DNA of 64,000 nt, from contig JAHRBC010000006.1 in NCBI GenBank assembly GCA_022702545.1, forward strand, positions 1,054,001 through 1,118,000. Reading direction: 5' to 3'. Positions 1 to 10,459 of this stretch are shown here, piece by piece; within the stretch, counting starts at the first letter, position 1, and every line of letters starts with the position of its first letter. Under the pieces are notes generated by a model. The model saw only the letters and a program-made list of their open reading frames with translations, was not told the origin of the DNA and did not search any database. The translations under genes and the position numbers were made by a program. The DNA comes from Phycomyces nitens (taxonomy: Eukaryota > Mucoromycota > Mucoromycetes > Mucorales > Phycomycetaceae).

Positions 1-472
1 TATTGGTACACGTATCTTGCAATAAATTACCACAAAATTAAAAGATGTAATAGTAAAACATGTCAAAGATACGATGGAGCTTATCTTTCTGTTATATTTG
101 GAGTTAATTTCTAAATGAGTAAATTAAAAGCTTGCCTTTGTGAGCCAAAATATCGTGGTTCAATAAATGATTCTATTATTTTTCTTTTTTGAAATCTCAC
201 AAAGGAAAACACATTATTGTAAAATATATAATTGGTGTATATCTAGATTTGGGTAATTAAAAGAAGAAGAAAAAGGACGAATGGATGAATATGCTTTTCT
301 TGAATGTTTTTAGGTGATCTGACTGGTGCTAGATGCAAACCAAATAACCATACAAGGAATAATATGAGATTTTTTTTGAAACAATAAAAAATACAGCTGT
401 AGACAAATAAATATAAAGCGCGTATATATATATATAAATAATAGATTACGTTTTGTAGAAGAAAGGGTGCCC
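1..472. other. AT-rich intergenic stretch
   Basis: No gene was recognised here. It is the 3' flank of the minus-strand NoxR gene; short ORFs crossing it are shadows of NoxR or chance frames in AT-rich DNA. Confidence 0.6.
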
Positions 473-2444
473 TTATGTGACGCACCAGATCTCAATCTTT
501 TCAACACCACTATTTCCATGCTTGTGCCGGCTTGTTTGCCGTACCATGTGTAAATCATCATCGTCAATCATCAGAACCATCTCGTCCTCTTCATCCTTGT
601 ACTGAAGACGTGTCGATGGAGGCGCACCAAACTTCTCTCGGACACGGGCCAAGAGTTCGCTGAATGTGATTGTGTGGGGGACGAGCAAGATGCGGGTGTC
701 TGTGTAATGTACCTTGACTCTAATCTTGGTATTGACCGATCCGTCTTTAAATGTTGGTGTCGATACAGACGCTGTAGGTTGAGGTGGATGACCACGTAGT
801 TTGGAAGGGTCGTTGTATTGGTCGTTTCCATACCTATCATCTTCAAGTGGTGCCGTGTTGTTGCTGTTGAGTCGAGGTCTAACACGATCCTGTCTGTTAT
901 CGTGGGTATCTATTGTCGGCAAGGATCCGTACATCTCATCCAGATCAAAGTTTCCGTAGCTTGCAGAGGGTTCACTATACTCATAGCTTGCATTGTGTGG
1001 GATTGGTGGTACAGGAGGCGGTGAATATCGATTGGCTTTGTGACTTTTTGTTGAGCTACGCCCAGAAGAGGAGGAGTACCTTTCTTCATGCGTAGACTCA
1101 AAGCCACTGTCCACCCGACGGCCATCTGTACGCTGGCGAAGACTGGAGCTAAAAGAAGAGGTAGATGATACGGAGGGGTGGGGAGAGTCAGCCCATTCTT
1201 CGGTTGAAAATGATCCAGCATTAGAGTCATTTCGTTGTCTCTCAATGGGGCTGTATTGTCGTGTGTTTTGCTTCCTGGGATAATGGGAAGATGCTGAAGA
1301 AACTGGAGTGGGTGGTAATTGGTCAGTATAGATACTCGCTGCCATCTTGGGACGGCTGCTTTCACGAGCAATTGCTCTCATTCCGTGCTCTGCAAGGGAA
1401 GATATGACTGGAGGTTGTTGGGCTTGCTTTGGTGTTGTTTGTGGGCCAGGAGCTCGTTTCTGGAAACGAGTGTCTGGCAAAAGGATGGAGTTGTTGCGCT
1501 GAATGGAAGTAAGGGCTGGCTTGAGGTTTTTGTTGGGAAGAGTCAATTTGTCTACAGCAGCAAACATGTTGGCGTTTTGGAGCTGGCGCATTCGTGCTTC
1601 TGATGGTCTATAGAGTACGCCCGGAGGAATTGAAAATACTGAATATCCACGACCACGATCTCGCACAGCTTGGTCAATAACATCGTGTTCTTCAGTCATT
1701 TTGGCCTTTTGTGCATGATAGAGATCAGTCAGACCAGCATCGATCTTTCCAAGATATAGCTGACAGACACCTCGGTTAAAGAGAACTTCGCAGGCATAGA
1801 GACGAAATGCCAGGCCAAGCTGAGTATAGTTGATCATCTCATTACCACGCAATCTCTGTAGAATGGATAAGGGATATGATGTTGTACGATGGATCTTTCA
1901 TTTTACCTGGTACGCACTATCAAAATCATGCATTGCCGCCTCCATATTGTTCATGACAAACTGAGAGACGCCTTTCTGGAAATAGGCTACGGCAAAGTAT
2001 GCGTCCATGTTAATTGCTCTACTGTATGCTGCAACCTGAGTTCATTATTCGTAATAAAGGATGATTTGAGCCATTGTAATTGAATATGGTGTACAACGGT
2101 ATGTTCCGAATTGGTGGACTTATCACATTGTCGTGTGCCCAAACACAACTTACCGCACGTTGATGATCGTCTTCGATTGCAAAAATCAATCCTATATTAA
2201 AGTGCATTTTCGCATTATCGGCCATACTCTAGTATATCAAATGGTTATCTTCATATTAGACTCTATCGACTAGGCCTGGAAAATACACTCACGAGGAAGC
2301 TCTGTACAGCAGTTTCGTAATCCTTGCTATCGAATGCAGCACATGCATTCAGCCATTGATCGAGTTCCAGCTGATTAGATAAAAGTGTGATTAACAGTTC
2401 GATTCGAATTGCCAGGCACCAGAAACACTTGCCTTGAACTCCAT
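473..2444 (-). CDS. noxR: NADPH oxidase regulator NoxR (p67phox-like, TPR + PB1)
   Basis: Five exons on the minus strand: 2444-2433, 2370-2293, 2228-2154, 2035-1907 and 1855-473, giving 558 residues in continuous frame. The first ~125 residues form TPR repeats in the order of animal p67phox and fungal NoxR; the segment LRGNEMINYTQLGLAFRLYA matches the p67phox TPR block and is followed by an IPPGVLYRPSE-type stretch. A long Ser/Pro-rich linker leads to a C-terminal PB1 domain (about 472-558) with an acidic DEEDE...DDDDL cluster. By family knowledge, NoxR binds Rac and Cdc24-type PB1 partners and activates the NoxA/NoxB superoxide-generating complexes in polarised growth. Intron 1 appears to start with GC rather than GT (AAG|GCAAGT), which joins MEFK to LELDQWLN in frame. 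The classical p67phox SH3 domains are absent, as is usual in fungi. Confidence 0.9.
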
Positions 2445-5400
2445 TCTGAGAGGCTGAATAAAGGGGAAGGGATAAAGAGAGGGGGAAAATGCGAGTCCTT
2501 TCTATTTACTTTTCAAGGAGTTAAAGGTGTGAACTGTGCTTCCACTTTCAATTTACCAAATGTTTGAAAACTCCGCGCACTATTTTGAATAATTTTAGAC
2601 GTTTGTGTGAGGTTAAATTTCCCAATCAAAAAAAGAAAAAAAAAACAGATCAAGTTGATCAGATGTTTGAAAATACTTTGATCATTTTCACTAGGAATTA
2701 CAGAGCCTTTTTATTCAACCATTAATTTAATGCTAAATATGGAGAATTCTCACTACTTTAGCACCTCACAAAAGAGCCTTTATATATCAGTCAATTGTCC
2801 TCGTCTGAGATCCTTTAATGCTTTCCAGGACATTTCAATGGTAGAGTTTAGGTGAATGATATGCAAGATATACTGCCTCCTTTTTAATATGATGGGATCA
2901 ACAGCCTCAGGGGAGTGTATTGGGCATTAATTTGCTTGATGGCATAGTGTGTCTAAAGAAAGCTGTAATAAATGGAGCTGCAGAGTAGTATATAAGGAGT
3001 ATATATATATATATATATATTGGATAATGAATAAAAGAAAGCTCCATGAAACCATCTTGGAGTAACAGTTAAAGAGGTTCGCAAGTCATTCTCACAATTG
3101 AAAAATAGTGCCTTTTACTACGCGTTTATTTTGCTCTACATTTGTAAACTTGTGACTTATAGTCTTTATACTAAAATAGCTTGGAATATATCAAGATATA
3201 TCTGTGGGGGGATAGCAGTTGGAGCACCAGGTTTTGGACTCGGGAACAAAGTGCTTCTAGTCTACTTTGTGTCAGTCTTGATATCATCGTAAAATGGCGA
3301 ATTTTCTACATGATGCACTCTTCTTCTTATTTAGTCTTCCTTCTTCAAGGGATTTTGACAATATGCCAGCGTTCTTAAAGGCACGATACTAATAATTATC
3401 ATGCAATTTTCAATCATTTTACCTTTATGAATCTTTTCAAAGACTTACTTTTATGAATCTCAATCTTGGTATCGTCTTCTTTCTTTGATTATGCAAGCAA
3501 TGATGTTGCTGGGTAGATCAACTGAGCCTATATGCTGTATGGTATATAAGCCGGGAGCACAAAGCTTCTTAACTTTAACCTTGTCGTCTAAGCCCATCAC
3601 TTGAAAACTTGGGACTATCAATCTTTGTACATTATCTGCTGTGGCGAAGTATTGATTGACTATATGCTTTACAATACCTATTTTTTTTTATTCTCATAGT
3701 GCCATAAAGTGGTCTAAAGTGAATCTTTGTGGGTCAGAGTTTGGTTCTTGCAAGTTCACCAGCCAACACATCGTATACACTGTCATTAATATTCGTCATT
3801 GAATATTGCCGCCATAATCGACCATCTAGGCTTCATTAACGAAATCCTGCTCTGTGGCGTTCTTTGATCGTTCAGTTTTTAGAATAGCATTTTATCTATA
3901 CAATAAACGAATAATATTAAAAAGCATTACATTACATGAAACCATTCTTATATGTCTTGCCAGTCTTACACGCGCGCATATATTTCAAAAAAAAAAAAAC
4001 TCTTTAGAAAAAGGCATGTTTTGGCTCAAGCATAGATGGTACAGCTGTATCAAACATAAAATGACTAATATATCAATATACTCCACTTAATGATGATCCA
4101 AGTAATCACTAAAAAAACAAAACAAAAGTACTTGCTCAATCTCCTTCAAGTCCTCTTTAACGTTAGAAAACAGGGATACCATTAAATCGATACAACATAA
4201 AGTGCATTACAGACTATATAAATTAATCAGAATGCTGTGGTGGTAAAAGTCAATGCATAAAGTATAAAGGTGTACTTTTTTTTACTTTCTCTCTGCTAGT
4301 CAGAAACCAAAGCAAGAAGGAGATGACTGACATGAACAGCAATCCATGCTCGATACCTTTTGTAAATTACGCAAGGTATTATTCAATCCGACCATTGACA
4401 GCATTTTTTTTTAATATTTTGGTACCCCAAATAAAAGAGCAGAAAAAACTGTTGCCAGTTTGTTCAAGCTGCATTAGCCTCTCATTAGCGAGATTTATAT
4501 GAGTTGGTCTAGTTTAAAGTCTTACTGATTCAAAGCATATTATTAATCGGTTTTCAAGTTTGGGCGCTCTTTATTTAACAAAGTCTGCCAGAAAGCAAGA
4601 CAAAAGACGGTTTAAATATAAAGTAATTCTAATGTAGATTGTAATGGGTAAAGAGAATAAGTATTGACAACCAGGGTTTATCGCAATTGATTAATGCGTA
4701 ATTTTGTGACTTCTTTTGTTGTGCCGATGTACTGTTGCCACCTCATTGTGGATCATCCTTTTATTATGCTTGCAATTTGCAATTGCAGTCTATTGGGATT
4801 CAACGTTAAACAAGAGAGATTAAAGTACCAATATCTTGTATTTCAAAGTATACACTTTCCATGACCTTGTGCAATCTTATTACAATATCTCAATCAGCCT
4901 TTCTGTTGGCTCACCAAAAATATATGCATTGTAGAAAAAAGTAAAAGCAGACAAGAATATAATGTAAAATGATGATTTAGAGGAACGTACCTTTGATTTT
5001 ATTTAATAAAAAACAAAACAAAAAGGCAATGTCATGGAGGTATAATTGGACCAAGAGTGTTGGTTCTCATAAAAGAGGTTTGATATTCATCTTGTCTGTG
5101 GTTCAAATATCGATTTGCTTTTGTACCCTGTATTTTGGCATTTTGTGAAACCTGTATTATTAAAAGGCATTGAGAATGGTGGCTATAGAATCAAACTAAT
5201 CATAAAGAGCGATAGGTAAAAAATATAAACAATATGGTGATAAATAACATCATGCTTGGTGCTTAAATGCTCATTTTAGTCAGAGAATCTTTGCATGACC
5301 ATCAGAGTGAATTCTCAGACTATATTTTTTGTACTACAGGTCTAGGAGATCCCAGCCAAATGTGTCCTTGGCATCAAAAAGCAATCGAAAGCCAAGCAAT

Positions 5401-5898
5401 AGAATGTTATACACATTTAATTGATATACACAATACATACTCTCAAGATAGTCTAGTGCGAAACAATGTATAGTTGTATATATCCCCCTTCTTTTTTTTA
5501 TAAAGCCATTAGTCCAGCCATAGTGTGAGTATATTTTCATATTTATTCAATACAATTGTTAGAATTGAAGAAAACAAGGCCATTTTCAAAGGGAATCATG
5601 ATTCCCAAGATAATTTATAGAAAAATTCACAAACCCACCTTTTTAGCCCTTTAATCTTGAGATACCAGTCCAATAAAAGCCTTGACCATTTATATATAAG
5701 CATTCGGAATGCTTAAAATATTAAAGAGGTAATAAAAAGCAACGTTTCATTTCTCAAGACATTGCATGTTATATTATAAAGACACAATCTCCCAAATATA
5801 TATATATATAGAGAAATGGTATCCAAACATGATATCCTTATCAAGGAATAATAAAGAATTCTCGAGAACTGTGCCATGAGAGCATCCTCTTTTATTCA
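2445..5898. other. Long AT-rich intergenic region without a recognised gene
   Basis: This 3.4-kb stretch holds only short frames (under about 80 codons) with no recognisable domain, no long splice-consistent coding path, and several poly-A/T and AT dinucleotide runs (for example around 3000-3020 and 5795-5812). It contains the NoxR promoter at its left end. Confidence 0.5.
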
Positions 5899-6015
5899 TC
5901 ACACAGGGTTTTCACATTAAAATCTGGTTTGTGGCCAACAGATTAACCGTTGTGCACGTTTTAAAATAGCCAAATACGTATCGAGATTGGGATTTGAACA
6001 CACATAAAATAAAAA
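5899..6015 (+). repeat. Left terminal inverted repeat of the Tc1/mariner-like element
   Basis: Pairs with 7080-7198 in inverted orientation. The strongest block is ATTGGGATTTGAA followed by an ACACATAAAATAAAA run, at 5985-6015. Confidence 0.8.
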
Positions 6016-6199
6016 TAAAAATCATTTCAAATTTATTTCCAAGTTGATACATCTTTTTTACTAGTCTATCCTTTATAGCCTTATTTTGTGATGGAATAAG
6101 CTACTGGCTTTGACTCTCTCAATGAGAACCTCCTTGTCATTTAAAGAACTCTAGCAGGATCTAAAAAGAAGAGTATAGAGCCAGGAACATGATTGCATA

Positions 6200-7040
6200 C
6201 TTGCTTCTTGTCTCCAGTCATTCACAAAGCCCATAGTTTAAATGGATTTTGGTATTACCCATTACAGACTGGCAAGGTCTTGCATTTTCTGCATCAAACT
6301 TCTCTACAATCTGCTGGATAAACTCTTTGAAAATCATTTCTGTTGAGTAATATATATAAATATTTGATTAAAACCATTATTTGCAAAGTGAAATAAACTT
6401 TATAAGAGCATACCAGTGACTCCACCATCAACCACCTTGACTTGACAAGATTCAGCACCTTTAAAAACCAAGGCAAAAAGCACGGTGACATTCTCAGCTC
6501 TCTTGGTACTTACTGCCACAAGAGCTGGTTTTCCTGTCTTGGATCTGTTCTAATCCTTTACTATGTTGATGTTGAATCCTGCCTCATTTACCAGTATACA
6601 ATTCTGATTGTCAAATATTCCTTTAGGTTAAAGACTAATTACGAATTGCCTTCTTTTGAAAAGAGTCTCCTCATCATTATTGAGAAACACACACAATGTG
6701 GATATGTCAATACTTGATATATCATCAAACTTTCCCAGGAACTGCAAAATAATATCTTATAGTACCACAGTATTGTTTTCATCAATAATATCAAGGATGA
6801 AGTTCCTATGGTGTTCCTTGATTTTCCTCTACCTATTACTACCAAAGGGCTTATACATAGCTGTGAGAGTTTTCTTTTTCTTTTTTTCGAATCTCTTAAA
6901 ATTTAGAGCTCATTGCTGATTTATGTTGGAGTCTTTAATGGAGTTGTGCCTTTTTTTCAATTATAAGCTTTCATATAGGAAAAGATATTGTTACCTGAGG
7001 GTGTCCTGATCTCTTTCTTGGTTTGACTGGCTGTGTTCAT
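6200..7040 (-). pseudogene. Tc1/mariner-like transposase, broken
   Basis: On the minus strand an ATG at 7040 opens a short exon (MNTASQTKKEIRTPSG) with a possible donor. Downstream, a helix-turn-helix-like segment reads HHRNFILDIIDENNTVVL, then a stop, then FLGKFDDISSIDISTL. Further on (about 6470-6240) are VKVVDGGVTG, then EFIQQIVEKFDAENARP and a degraded DN.K.IH-type block in which the catalytic Asp is replaced (VMGNTKIH). The order fits a Tc1/IS630-type transposase. Internal stops and the lost acidic residue indicate a dead copy. It is flanked by matching inverted repeats. Confidence 0.65.
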
Positions 7041-7079
7041 AGTAAAGATAGTTACCAAACATTACCAAGATATTATTTA

Positions 7080-7198
7080 TTTTATTTTATGTGTATTCAA
7101 ATCCCAATATCAATACGCATTTGGTTATTTTAAAGTGTGAACAACGGCTAAACCGTGTCAAAAGCCAAATTTTAATGTGAAAATGTATAATGTGACTC
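7080..7198 (-). repeat. Right terminal inverted repeat of the Tc1/mariner-like element
   Basis: Inverted partner of 5899-6015. It ends about 80 bp before the GPN1 ATG. Confidence 0.8.
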
Positions 7199-7279
7199 GA
7201 TATTTAACACGTCCAAAAGTCGCCATTAAGACGAAAAAAAAAAAAGAATGACAGATTACTCATCACCACAACCAACTTA

Positions 7280-8843
7280 ATGTCCACAAATAACCCTTCT
7301 CCTACAGAAACACCAGCATCCACAAATGCAAAGAAGCAACCTCCCGTTATTCTTTGCATTGGAATGGCAGGTTCCGGAAAAACAACATTTATGCAGGTAG
7401 GGTAGTCTGATGCCCGATACTTACGGATCGCATCCTCTAATTCCTGTATTCTCTAGCGTATCAATGCCCATTTGCATGCTAAAAAGACCCCACCTTATGT
7501 GGTGAACCTTGATCCCGCAGTCGGTCACCTACCATTCACAGCAAACATTGACGTTCGTGATACAGTAAATTACAAGGAGGTCATGAAACAGTAAGTGTTT
7601 TGCTACTATATCATACAGTGTACTAAGATCCAATACAAAGATATAACCTCGGTCCAAACGGAGGTATCCTTACCAGTTTAAACCTGTTCACCACCAAGTT
7701 TGATCAAGTATTGGACTTGATCGCCAAGAGAGCTGACAGTGTTAGGTAAGATAAGCCAAAATCCAAAAAAAAATGACAAACTCTTTGACTAATCCAGTGT
7801 CTAGTCATATCTTGGTCGATACACCTGGACAGATTGAAATCTTTACCTGGTCAGCATCTGGCTCCATTATTACCGACACTCTTGCTTCAACCTATCCCAC
7901 CGTTATCGCGTACATTATTGATACACCTCGTACCACCGCACCCGCAACATTTATGAGCAACATGTTGTATGCTTGCAGTATTCTTTACAAGACCAAACTG
8001 CCGTTTATTCTCGTATTCAACAAGACTGATGTAGTCTCACATGAGTTTGCCGTTGAGTGGATGACTGATTTTGAGAAATTCCAAGAGGCCTTGAGCCACG
8101 ATACTACATACATGAGTAGTCTGATGAACTCGATGAGTTTGGTTCTTGACGAATTTTACAGCCATCTCAAGGTAGTCGGTGTCTCTGCCGTAACTGGTAG
8201 CGGTGTAGAGGACTTTTTTGCTGCTGTAGATGAGGCAGCAGTTGAATATGAGAGGTAAAATTGGTTTGGGTTATGAAGCAACACGGGTGCCTGACAGACC
8301 AAAACAAACTGATATCTTTATTTAATGATTTCTAGGGATTACAAGCCTGAGATTGAGAGAATGATTAGAGAAAAGGTATATCCAAGATGTATATACGAAT
8401 TGGTTTTTTATTAATTTTGATTTTTTGTATATAGTTGGAAAAAGAAGAAAAAGAGAGACAAAAGCAACTGGATAAGTTGATGGGGGATATGAAGATGACC
8501 TCTGGAACTGAAGTCCCTCTGGAAAAGACAGGTACAGTATATATATATATATATAAGGGGGGAAGTACATGCAATGAGGAGTACCTAATATAGATGATTG
8601 GTATAGACGATAGATGGGAAGAAGAAGAGGAGGACGAGGAGGATGAAGATGACTATGACGAAGAAGAAGAAGATGGTAAGTTGAAAGAACAAATAGAACA
8701 TGTTGGAAAGAATATTTGCCAACATATCCTTTCAAACAGAAAATCCCTTGCCAGGTGCATCAAAGTACCCCCCTTCAATCTCGCAACAAAGCGAGCAAAA
8801 GTTCAAGTCTTGGTTATCCCAAGCAAACAATACAAACGCATAA
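7280..8843 (+). CDS. GPN1: GPN-loop GTPase 1 (XAB1/Npa3 family)
   Basis: Eight exons: 7280-7396, 7457-7590, 7641-7745, 7805-8254, 8336-8375, 8435-8531, 8607-8675 and 8740-8843, giving 371 residues, the usual GPN1 length. Visible motifs are the P-loop GMAGSGKTT, the NLDPAVG block, the diagnostic GPN loop (YNLGPNGG), the DTPGQIE switch, the base-recognition NKTD and an acidic Asp/Glu run near the C terminus. GPN1 forms a heterodimer with GPN3 and is needed for assembly and nuclear import of RNA polymerase II (family knowledge). The acceptor of exon 7 was placed at 8606 because the alternative at 8593 gives an immediate stop. The last intron (8676-8739) is inferred; reading through it gives a longer, less typical tail. 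The promoter abuts a transposon inverted repeat. Confidence 0.95.
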
Positions 8844-8929
8844 TACAGTAGCCTGGATTCTTTCACCGTCTTTTCCTAATTTGGGAATATTTTGATCACA
8901 AACATCTATTTTTATTTTTATTTTTACTT

Positions 8930-9970
8930 TCTCAATCCAATTCTTCTATTGTCCCTTTAAACCATTAAGAATATCCCTCGGAAGAAGACTGAACTGTTAG
9001 ATGATCTAAAAAGCAAGATTGTCAGTGGATTTAGACTCTGTTACATTTATGACCGAGATTGCACGCCGATATGACATGCCTTTACACTAAAAGCAACAAT
9101 GCAGAGAGTGAAGAACACTGAAACTCCCCTTGTTGAAAAAAAAAACGTCAAGAAAGACCCTGCATTTTAAAAGATCGCGATCAAAGATTACTGGGTAAAA
9201 TTGTGTGCAAGGATCCAGCTGCAGCATTAAATGCCATTACGGATGAGATTCATAGAGATGCAGCTTGAAAGTATCTCAGAAAATTTGGGCTCCAGTCCTG
9301 CGTAGCTACCAGCAAGTCTTTACCACTAAAAAAGACATATTAGAAACCGCTTAAAGTTTGCAAATGAGGCCCTTTGTCGCAATCAGCAATGGAATCGAGT
9401 GATCTGGAGTAATGAGTCTAGATTTATGGTATTACCAAAGGCTGGAAATGTTTGTTTGTGGCGCACAGAACGACAAAAGCTCAGAAAAGAGTATGTTATG
9501 ACAAGAGTTCAAAGAAAAAGGGATTCAGTGATGGTTTTGGGGTGTGTGTTTGAGCTGGGGGTATGGGAAAGCTTATAATTGTTGATGGTACGCTAAATCA
9601 GCACAAGTACACAAGACTCTTATGGCCTGGTTTTTCAAAGACTTGAGCAAAGGAAACACGGAGAATTCATTTTCCAAAAAGATAATGCGCCTTGTCATGA
9701 GAGTTTGTTGGCTAAAGAGTACAAAATCAAGGCAAATCTTCCTGTTATGACATGGCCAGCAAACAACCCTGGCCTGAGACCAATAGATATATGGGCCATA
9801 CTTGTATAAGCTGAGAGCCAGAAATGTGAACCATACAAATAAACACTCCTTAGTTGATGGACTCCAAGAAGAATGGAAAATGATGGCCAAGAAAGTTGGA
9901 GAATCCTATTGTCTGTCAATTCAAAATTAGATTCAAGAGCTTAAAAAATCATGGATCTTATGCTCACTAT
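8930..9970 (+). pseudogene. Tc1/mariner transposase relic
   Basis: Across all three plus-strand frames, with several frameshifts and stops, a Tc1-like transposase can be followed. An N-terminal segment reads IPRKKTELLDDLKSKIVSGF. Next come VIWSDESRF..., then RDSVMVWGCVFELG, then FQKDNAPCHESLLAKEYK, then WPANNPGLRPIDIWA. These correspond to the first catalytic Asp block, the DN.PCH block and the WP...PIE.W block of the family. No single frame is open for more than about 100 codons, so the copy is inactive. No convincing terminal inverted repeats were seen. Confidence 0.85.
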
Positions 9971-10459
9971 TAAACCTTGAAATAAATTATACTTTTATAT
10001 TGATATATATATATTATATCCATAGTTTATTCTGGGAAAAAGTCGTGTATTTTCATTGAAAGGCTGTAGAATTCTAGAAAGACTTTGAATTAATTTAGGC
10101 CAGTGTACTTGATATTGTATAACCAACAATTGAATAAGCAAGGGGCAAGTCCTAGTATAATAATAATAATAAAAATAATAATAGAAAAAAAAAGATTGGG
10201 TTGATAGGTCCTGGCTTAATATATACTTTATTAGATATCTCTTGGAGACAATTGTCATAACGTATTTTGTAGGTAAAGATTGCATAATAGATTAGCAAAA
10301 AGAAATGTTCTGTAATGATGAGTTACAGTAAACTTTCAAGATCTTTTTTGTTTGTTTGTTTGTTCAAGGGAATGTTAAGTACAGGAGGTGCGTACGATAT
10401 ATGTATAAATGTATGTTGATTATGTTGATTACGGGGATTTCAGGTATAATTGGATTAGC
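9971..10459. other. Intergenic, AT-rich with short ATA and TTTG tracts
   Basis: No gene is seen between the Tc1 relic and the kinase stop codon. It contains an (AT)n tract near 10003-10016, an AATAAT-type tract near 10158-10183 and a TTTG tandem near 10346-10364. Confidence 0.5.

Larger units (their letters stand above)
5899..7198 (-). mobile_element. Degenerate Tc1/mariner-like DNA transposon with ~115-bp terminal inverted repeats
   Basis: The segment 5899-6015 and the reverse complement of 7080-7198 align at roughly 85% identity by eye. Shared blocks include TTTTCACATTAAAAT, CCGTTGT.CAC, TTTAAAATA.CCAAAT.CGTAT and ATTGGGATTTGAA.ACACAT. Between them lies a broken minus-strand transposase. 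The size (1.3 kb), inverted ends and transposase type fit Tc1/mariner. The right end is only about 80 bp from the GPN1 start codon, so the element may supply part of that promoter. The exact outer ends and TA target duplication are blurred by mutation. Confidence 0.8.

Noticed and set aside
910..1371. 153-codon minus-strand frame
   Set aside because: Alternative frame within the NoxR Ser/Pro-rich linker; no domain.
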